From assembly GCA_001797675.1 (NCBI GenBank), contig MGQB01000015.1, forward strand, positions 1-64,000: a stretch of DNA of 64,000 nucleotides, written 5' to 3'. Numbering within the stretch: position 1 is the first letter of the stretch; every line of letters begins with the position of its first letter. Origin of the DNA: Deltaproteobacteria bacterium RBG_13_43_22 (GTDB lineage: Bacteria > Desulfobacterota > RBG-13-43-22). The notes beneath the pieces were generated by a model that saw only the letters and a list, made by a program, of their open reading frames with translations, did no database searches and was not told the origin of the DNA. The translations under genes were made by a program, and so were the position numbers. Positions 59,547 to 64,000 of the stretch are shown here, one piece after another.

Positions 59547-60509
59547 TTAAACCACCACTTCCCCGGAACAATCCCTGCTGAGTTGAACGCTCCGGCCGAT
59601 AATGGACTCCGAGATCGAGACTTTTCGTTCCACTACGACTTCCTCCCAAAGGACCGAATCCATGATTCGGCACCCTGTTTTAAGCAGGCATCCTTTTCCG
59701 ATACAGGCCCAACCGGAAAATTCAACTCCTTTTTCGATTCGGGCATCAGGGTGAATTAAAATCCCCCCCAATTCCCCTTTGTTAAAGTGGGGCGAGGAAG
59801 GAAAGGAATTTTCAAGATTCGAATGTCCGGCCAACAATTCTTCATGCAGCTTGAGATAGGACTGGGGCGTTCCGATATCCCGCCAGTAATGTCCCCGACT
59901 GACATAAGCCCAAACCGGCAGGCCCCTTTCCACCATTTGTTGATAATTAGGGATGATTTCGTAGCTCCCTGAAGTGGGGAGGTAATTAAATATTTCCTGC
60001 CCCAGGATGTGTATTCCGGTAAAGGCCAACCCCTGCCCTCTGGTATCTCTAAAATCCTTTATCCGTCCCAGCGCATCCACTGAAATCTGATTGAATTCAG
60101 GATAATCATGCAAGATCATCGTAACCGGCCCTTTATGACTCAGGTGGAAATCAATGGCTGGGTACAAATCAATATCCGTAAGGATATCACCGTTAATCAC
60201 CATAAAAGGATCGGAGCGCCAAAAATCGCGGGTATTGCCGATCCCCCCTCCGGTATTAAGAATTTCAGGTTCAAAGCGGGTTTCTATTTTAAAGGTTAGC
60301 TCTTCTTTTTGAGCTTGAATAAACCTTTCTATCTGGCCGGCCAGATGATGGGTATTCAGGATCACCCGGTCAATAGAAAATTGCTTCAGGTAGCCCAGGG
60401 TTAATTGCAGAAGGGGCTGGTTAAGAATAGGGAAAAGTGGTTTGGGTCTTGTCCGGGTGAGTGGAAGAAGACGTGTCCCTTCGCCGGCGGCTAAGATCAG
60501 GGCTTCCAT
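59547..60509 (-). CDS. murU: MurU-like nucleotidyltransferase
   Basis: This 320-residue sugar-1-phosphate nucleotidyltransferase begins ALILAAGEGTRLLPLTRTRPKPLFPILN, the NTP-binding loop. It has VINGDILTDID with the metal Asp, and a left-handed beta-helix tail (hexapeptide-like repeats near 255-310), which MurU proper lacks, so it may be a GlmU- or mannose-type relative. Pairing with amgK supports a role in MurNAc recycling. It lies downstream of livF. Confidence 0.75.
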   Translation of the reverse strand: MEALILAAGEGTRLLPLTRTRPKPLFPILNQPLLQLTLGYLKQFSIDRVILNTHHLAGQIERFIQAQKEELTFKIETRFEPEILNTGGGIGNTRDFWRSDPFMVINGDILTDIDLYPAIDFHLSHKGPVTMILHDYPEFNQISVDALGRIKDFRDTRGQGLAFTGIHILGQEIFNYLPTSGSYEIIPNYQQMVERGLPVWAYVSRGHYWRDIGTPQSYLKLHEELLAGHSNLENSFPSSPHFNKGELGGILIHPDARIEKGVEFSGWACIGKGCLLKTGCRIMDSVLWEEVVVERKVSISESIIGRSVQLSRDCSGEVVV

Positions 60510-60611
60510 GACTAAAAACCAGAATCCAGAAGCCAGAAGCCGGAAGCCGGAAGAGAAAAATAGTCTTGCTTATTCTGAATTCTGGGTTCTGAATTCCGGA
60601 TTTTTGTTTTA

Positions 60612-61316
60612 TTAGATTCCAAGATACGCTTCCCTGACATGGGGGTCATTAAGGAGTTCCTGCCCCCTTCCTTCCAGGACAATTCTCCCGTTTTCCAAAA
60701 CATAAGCCCGGTTGCAAATAGACAGGGTCTGTTTGACGTTCTGCTCCACCAACAAGACGGTTACCCCTTCCTGGTTGATCTTCTCGATCATACGAAAGAT
60801 ATCCTGCACCAGCACCGGAGCCAACCCCAGGGAAGGTTCGTCAAACATAAGCAGTTTGGGGATGGACATGAGTCCCCGCCCGATAGCGCACATCTGCTGT
60901 TCGCCTCCGCTTAAGGTTCGGGCATATTGTTTGCGCCTTTCCTCAAGCCTGGGGAAAAGGCTATAGACCCGTCGAAGGGTTTCTTTCCTTTTGGCCTTGG
61001 CCATTGGGGAAAGGGAGCCCATAATCAAATTTTCTTCCACTGTCATCTCCGGGAATAAGCGCCTTCCTTCCGGCACATGGGCAATACCGGTTTCTACGGT
61101 CTTGTGTTCCGGGATTTGGTCCAACCGTACCCGGTCAAACTCGATGGATCCTTTAGCGGGCCTCTGGAGCCCTGAAATCGTGCGCAGTGTGGTTGATTTT
61201 CCCGCCCCGTTTGCTCCGATCAAAACCAGGATCTCTTTTTCCCGGACTTCAAAAGAGACGTCCCACAAAACCTGGACATCCCCATAAGAGACGTCTATGT
61301 TATTGACCTTGAGCAT
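60612..61316 (-). CDS. livF: branched-chain amino acid-type ABC transporter ATPase LivF
   Basis: This 234-residue ABC protein, from ATG 61316, has Walker A GANGAGKST, signature LSGGEQQM, Walker B LLMFDEPSLGLAP and the H-loop region VLLVEQNV. GLAPVLVQDIF is characteristic of LivF. It overlaps the end of livG by 17 bases. The cognate permeases and binding protein are not in the window. An upstream in-frame start at 61340 is less likely. Confidence 0.9.
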   Translation of the reverse strand: MLKVNNIDVSYGDVQVLWDVSFEVREKEILVLIGANGAGKSTTLRTISGLQRPAKGSIEFDRVRLDQIPEHKTVETGIAHVPEGRRLFPEMTVEENLIMGSLSPMAKAKRKETLRRVYSLFPRLEERRKQYARTLSGGEQQMCAIGRGLMSIPKLLMFDEPSLGLAPVLVQDIFRMIEKINQEGVTVLLVEQNVKQTLSICNRAYVLENGRIVLEGRGQELLNDPHVREAYLGI

Positions 61317-62028
61317 ATTCCTCTCCAAGATAAGCTTCAATCACCTGGGGATTCCGGGAAACCTCTTCCGGAGTCCCTTCGGTTATCGGCTGACCGTGAT
61401 TAATTGCCAGGATTCTTTTCGAAATAGTCATGATTACCTTCATGATGTGCTCGATAATGATGATGGTAACCCCCTGCTGATTTATTTTTTTTATCAACTC
61501 GATAGCCTTATTAACCTCCTTGGGGTTCAAACCGGCACAGGTTTCATCCAGGAGGAGGACCTTGGGTTTTGTGGCCAGGGCCCGGGTAATCTCCAGACGC
61601 TTGCGGAGCCCGATAGGCAGGCTTTTGGCTGTTTGGTCCTGATAAGCTTCCAGGCCGCAGAATTGAATAGTTTCCAGGGCAAGCTTCCGGGCATGCTTGA
61701 GGGTGTTTTCCCGGCAGAAAGCCGAGGCGATGACATGGTCCAGTACAGTCATGCGGGCTAAGGGTTTGACCACCTGGAAAGTCCGGGCAATGCCGAGCTT
61801 GCAGATCTTATGGGTGCTCAGGCCTGTGATCTTCTGTCCCCTGAAAAAAAATTCGCCGGAGGTCAGGGGGAAAAAATGGTTAATCAGATTGAAGATAGTG
61901 GTTTTTCCGGAACCATTCGGTCCGATTAAACCGAAAATTTCCCCTTCCTCCACCTGAAAACCAACCCCCTTGACCGCTGATAAACCACCGAAATATTTTA
62001 CCAGGTTGCGGGCTTCAAAAATGATCAT
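61300..62028 (-). CDS. livG: branched-chain amino acid-type ABC transporter ATPase LivG
   Basis: This 242-residue ABC protein has Walker A GPNGSGKTT, the LivG-type GIARTFQVVKPLARMTVLDHV, a degenerate signature SLPIGLRKRLEI instead of LSGGQ-like, Walker B VLLLDETCAGLNP and EHIMK. The Thr in DET and the altered signature are unusual. It forms a heterodimer with LivF on the membrane. No livH or livM follows upstream within 450 bases. Confidence 0.88.
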   Translation of the reverse strand: MIIFEARNLVKYFGGLSAVKGVGFQVEEGEIFGLIGPNGSGKTTIFNLINHFFPLTSGEFFFRGQKITGLSTHKICKLGIARTFQVVKPLARMTVLDHVIASAFCRENTLKHARKLALETIQFCGLEAYQDQTAKSLPIGLRKRLEITRALATKPKVLLLDETCAGLNPKEVNKAIELIKKINQQGVTIIIIEHIMKVIMTISKRILAINHGQPITEGTPEEVSRNPQVIEAYLGEEYAQGQ

Positions 62029-62478
62029 GAGGCCTTTCTAAAGGATAAATTTTAACCAACTCAATAAATACTTTATTTTTACAAATAGTTACAAAAAGAA
62101 TGCTTGTCAAGAAAATATATTTCCCAAGGAGTGACGGGTCCAGAAATTCAGGTAGCTGATTTTTTTAGGACAACCCTTAAATGCAAAAACAATACGGGAT
62201 TATTACAGGATTTATTGAACTATTATTTGAGGTTAAATATCTTGACTTTTGTTGACTTTTTGAGGTATTTAAAGCATCATTTGTAACGGCTTCGTAAAAA
62301 GTCCATCTACTGTGTTCCGCTACATCCTTCGTCATTGCGGCGTACGTTTATGTATGCCTCATTCCTCAGGATTTGCGCGCCTGGTCCCGCCTTAGGCGGG
62401 AGAGCTTTTTACTTTGCCGTCTATTTTGATGACTTTTTACAAGTTCATCATTCGTGAGTACTGGGGGAAAGGAAGAGT
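62029..62478. other. intergenic region with MITE-like repeat and palindrome
   Basis: Between livG (leftward) and the EF-G gene (rightward). A/T-rich sequence (62040-62280) without a gene is followed by a MITE-like copy in reverse orientation: TCGTAAAAAGTCC (62292-62304) to GACTTTTTAC (62431-62440). TCCCGCC-TTA-GGCGGGA lies inside at 62385-62401. The repeat ends about 30 bases before the EF-G start and could carry its promoter. Confidence 0.6.
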
Positions 62479-64000
62479 ATGGAAAAAAATCTTGAGAAGA
62501 TAAGAACCATAGGACTGGTGGCCCACAGCGGGGCGGGTAAAACCTCCCTTGGGGAAGCCCTTTTGTTTACCACCAAGACCATCGACCGGCTGGGGAGGGT
62601 GGATGACGGGACGTCGGTCCTGGATTTTGAGCCGGAAGAATTAAAACGCCACCTGACCATTAATACGGCTTTCCATCATTATGACTGGAAGAAATTCAAG
62701 GTTTTTTTAGCTGATACCCCCGGTGATGAAAACTTCATCGCCGATACCTTTGCCTGCCTCCAGGTCCTGGACGGATTAGTGGTGGTCGTCGATGCCATAG
62801 ACGGGGTGAAGGTCCAAACCGAACGCCTCTGGGCAGCGGCAGAACAAAACGGTATTCCTTGTCTCATTTTTATCAATAAATTGGATAGAGAACGAGCCGA
62901 TTTTCAAAAAACCCTGACTTCCATACAGACCTTGCTGAAAACCAGGGCCGTACCTATGACTTTGCCGATCGGGGAGGGCGAAACTTTCAAAGGAGTGGTT
63001 TCCCTTTTGAGTAAAAAGGCCTTTGAATATTCGGGGGCCCAGGGAGAAGGGAAAGAGATCCCCCTGCCTCCTGAAATGGCCGATGAGATCCAGACCCATC
63101 GGGATAATCTGGTCGAACATCTGGCCGAGGCCGACGACACCCTGCTGGAGAAATTTCTGGAAGGCCAGGATTTATCTCCCGAAGAGCTGGCCCTTGGTCT
63201 TCGAAAAGGGGTATTACAAAAGACCTTTACACCGGTTTTTTGTGGTTCGGCGATGAAAAATATCGGGATCGATATGCTTTTGGAGGCTATTAATGCCGCT
63301 TTACCATCGCCTTTGGATCGCGGGGCTCAAACCGGTCAGGACCCCAAGACCAAAGCAGAAAAAAGCAAAGAGCCTTCGACAGAATCGCCTTTTGCCGCTC
63401 TGGCCTTTAAAACCCTGGCCGATCCTTATGCCGGCAGGTTAACCATCTTCCGCATTTTTTCCGGTGAAATTACAGCCGATTCCGGTTTCTATAATATCAA
63501 TAAAGGGGTCCGGGAAAGATTCGGACAGTTGTTTGCCTTGGAAGGGAAAACCCAAAAACCGATCCCGGCCGGCTATCCGGGTTGTATCCTGGCCGTAGCT
63601 AAACTGAAAGAGACCGTCACCGGTGATAGCCTGGCCGACGAGAAAGATCCGATCATCTTCCCCTTTACCCCACCCTCTTCAACAGTCATTTCTTACGCCA
63701 TTGAAGCCAAAAACAAGGGCGAAGAGGATAAAGTTTATTCCTCTTTGACCCGTCTGATGGAGGAAGATCCGACCCTGCGTCTGGACCGGGATTCCCAAAC
63801 CAAAGAGATCATTCTCTCGGGCATGGGTCAAGTCCATGTGGAAACCACCATCGAAAAAGTTAAAAGAAAGTTCGGGGTTGAAATGACCTTGAAAGCCCCC
63901 AAGATCCCCTATCTGGAAACCATTCGCCAGTCAGCCAAAGGAATCATCTATCGGCACAAAAAACAAACCGGAGGCCGGGGTCAGTTCGCCGAGGTGCATA
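62479..64000 (+). CDS. elongation factor G paralogue (partial, runs off the window)
   Basis: At least 507 residues of an EF-G-family GTPase, from ATG 62479 with AAAGGAAG upstream. G1 is AHSGAGKTS, where translational EF-G has the AHxDxGKT pattern. G2 reads RHLTIN, G3 DTPGDEN and G4 NKLD. It continues through domain II into domain III (ILSGMGQVHVET) and stops in domain IV at the window edge. Altered G1/G2 motifs mark the EF-G2/FusA2-like subfamily, whose job is often not translocation. Confidence 0.88.
   Translation, partial: MEKNLEKIRTIGLVAHSGAGKTSLGEALLFTTKTIDRLGRVDDGTSVLDFEPEELKRHLTINTAFHHYDWKKFKVFLADTPGDENFIADTFACLQVLDGLVVVVDAIDGVKVQTERLWAAAEQNGIPCLIFINKLDRERADFQKTLTSIQTLLKTRAVPMTLPIGEGETFKGVVSLLSKKAFEYSGAQGEGKEIPLPPEMADEIQTHRDNLVEHLAEADDTLLEKFLEGQDLSPEELALGLRKGVLQKTFTPVFCGSAMKNIGIDMLLEAINAALPSPLDRGAQTGQDPKTKAEKSKEPSTESPFAALAFKTLADPYAGRLTIFRIFSGEITADSGFYNINKGVRERFGQLFALEGKTQKPIPAGYPGCILAVAKLKETVTGDSLADEKDPIIFPFTPPSSTVISYAIEAKNKGEEDKVYSSLTRLMEEDPTLRLDRDSQTKEIILSGMGQVHVETTIEKVKRKFGVEMTLKAPKIPYLETIRQSAKGIIYRHKKQTGGRGQFAEVH

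Overview
The window looks like chromosomal DNA of an anaerobic deltaproteobacterium (Desulfobacterota), probably a sulfate reducer or a relative. The main reasons are a complete four-gene qrcABCD menaquinone reductase locus, the hisC-cmk-rpsA-sppA block next to an HU/IHF gene and an SRP RNA, a pilMNOPQ operon, an RNA-helicase/MBL/Fe-S gene content typical of that phylum, and one gene best read as encoding selenocysteine. No phage structural genes, CRISPR array or rRNA were seen, and no tRNA was recognised by eye.

Layout. 1-1.75 kb: two small + strand genes (HNH nuclease-like, cyclase-like) separated by attC-like folds, which look like the end of an integron-type cassette array. 1.8-6.3 kb: a - strand LemA / DUF350 / giant Hint-Tim44 cluster; the last protein carries four tandem Hint (intein-like) domains. 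6.7-9.8 kb: nucleoside phosphorylase, recN, cold-shock gene. 10-13.5 kb: minor pilin genes and prepilin peptidase. 14-20.4 kb: yciO, sppA, rpsA, cmk, hisC, HU gene and SRP RNA. 21-27.8 kb: pilMNOPQ plus two exported proteins. 27.8-30 kb: HAD phosphatase, a DUF1573-like gene with an in-frame TGA and a SECIS-like hairpin, and a toxin-antitoxin pair. 30.4-35.5 kb: qrcABCD. 35.5-45 kb: housekeeping and metabolic genes including mnmA and mtaB. 45.6-50.7 kb: a second cassette-like island with HEPN-like, TIR-membrane, coiled-coil, PD-(D/E)xK and transglycosylase-membrane genes, each ending at an attC-like fold. 50.8-55.2 kb: a radical SAM / glycosyltransferase / hydrolase trio bracketed by remnants of a REP-type (Y1) transposase element. 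55.2-62 kb: Fe-S protein, secreted phospholipase C/S1-P1-like protein, amgK-murU and livFG. The right edge cuts an EF-G paralogue.

Several genes work together. The Qrc proteins would pass periplasmic electrons to menaquinone. PilMNOPQ, PilD, FimT, PilW and PilX are parts of one type IV pilus machine. AmgK and MurU would recycle peptidoglycan sugars. The two cassette regions share identical 8-base boundary boxes and hold genes that resemble defence effectors. Dispersed MITE-like repeats with a common core sit between many operons, and one of them appears to supply the annotated start of mnmA.

The three observations most worth checking are the Hint4-Tim44 protein, the candidate selenoprotein, and the paired cassette islands without a visible integrase. 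All homology statements come from reading the sequence, not from searches.
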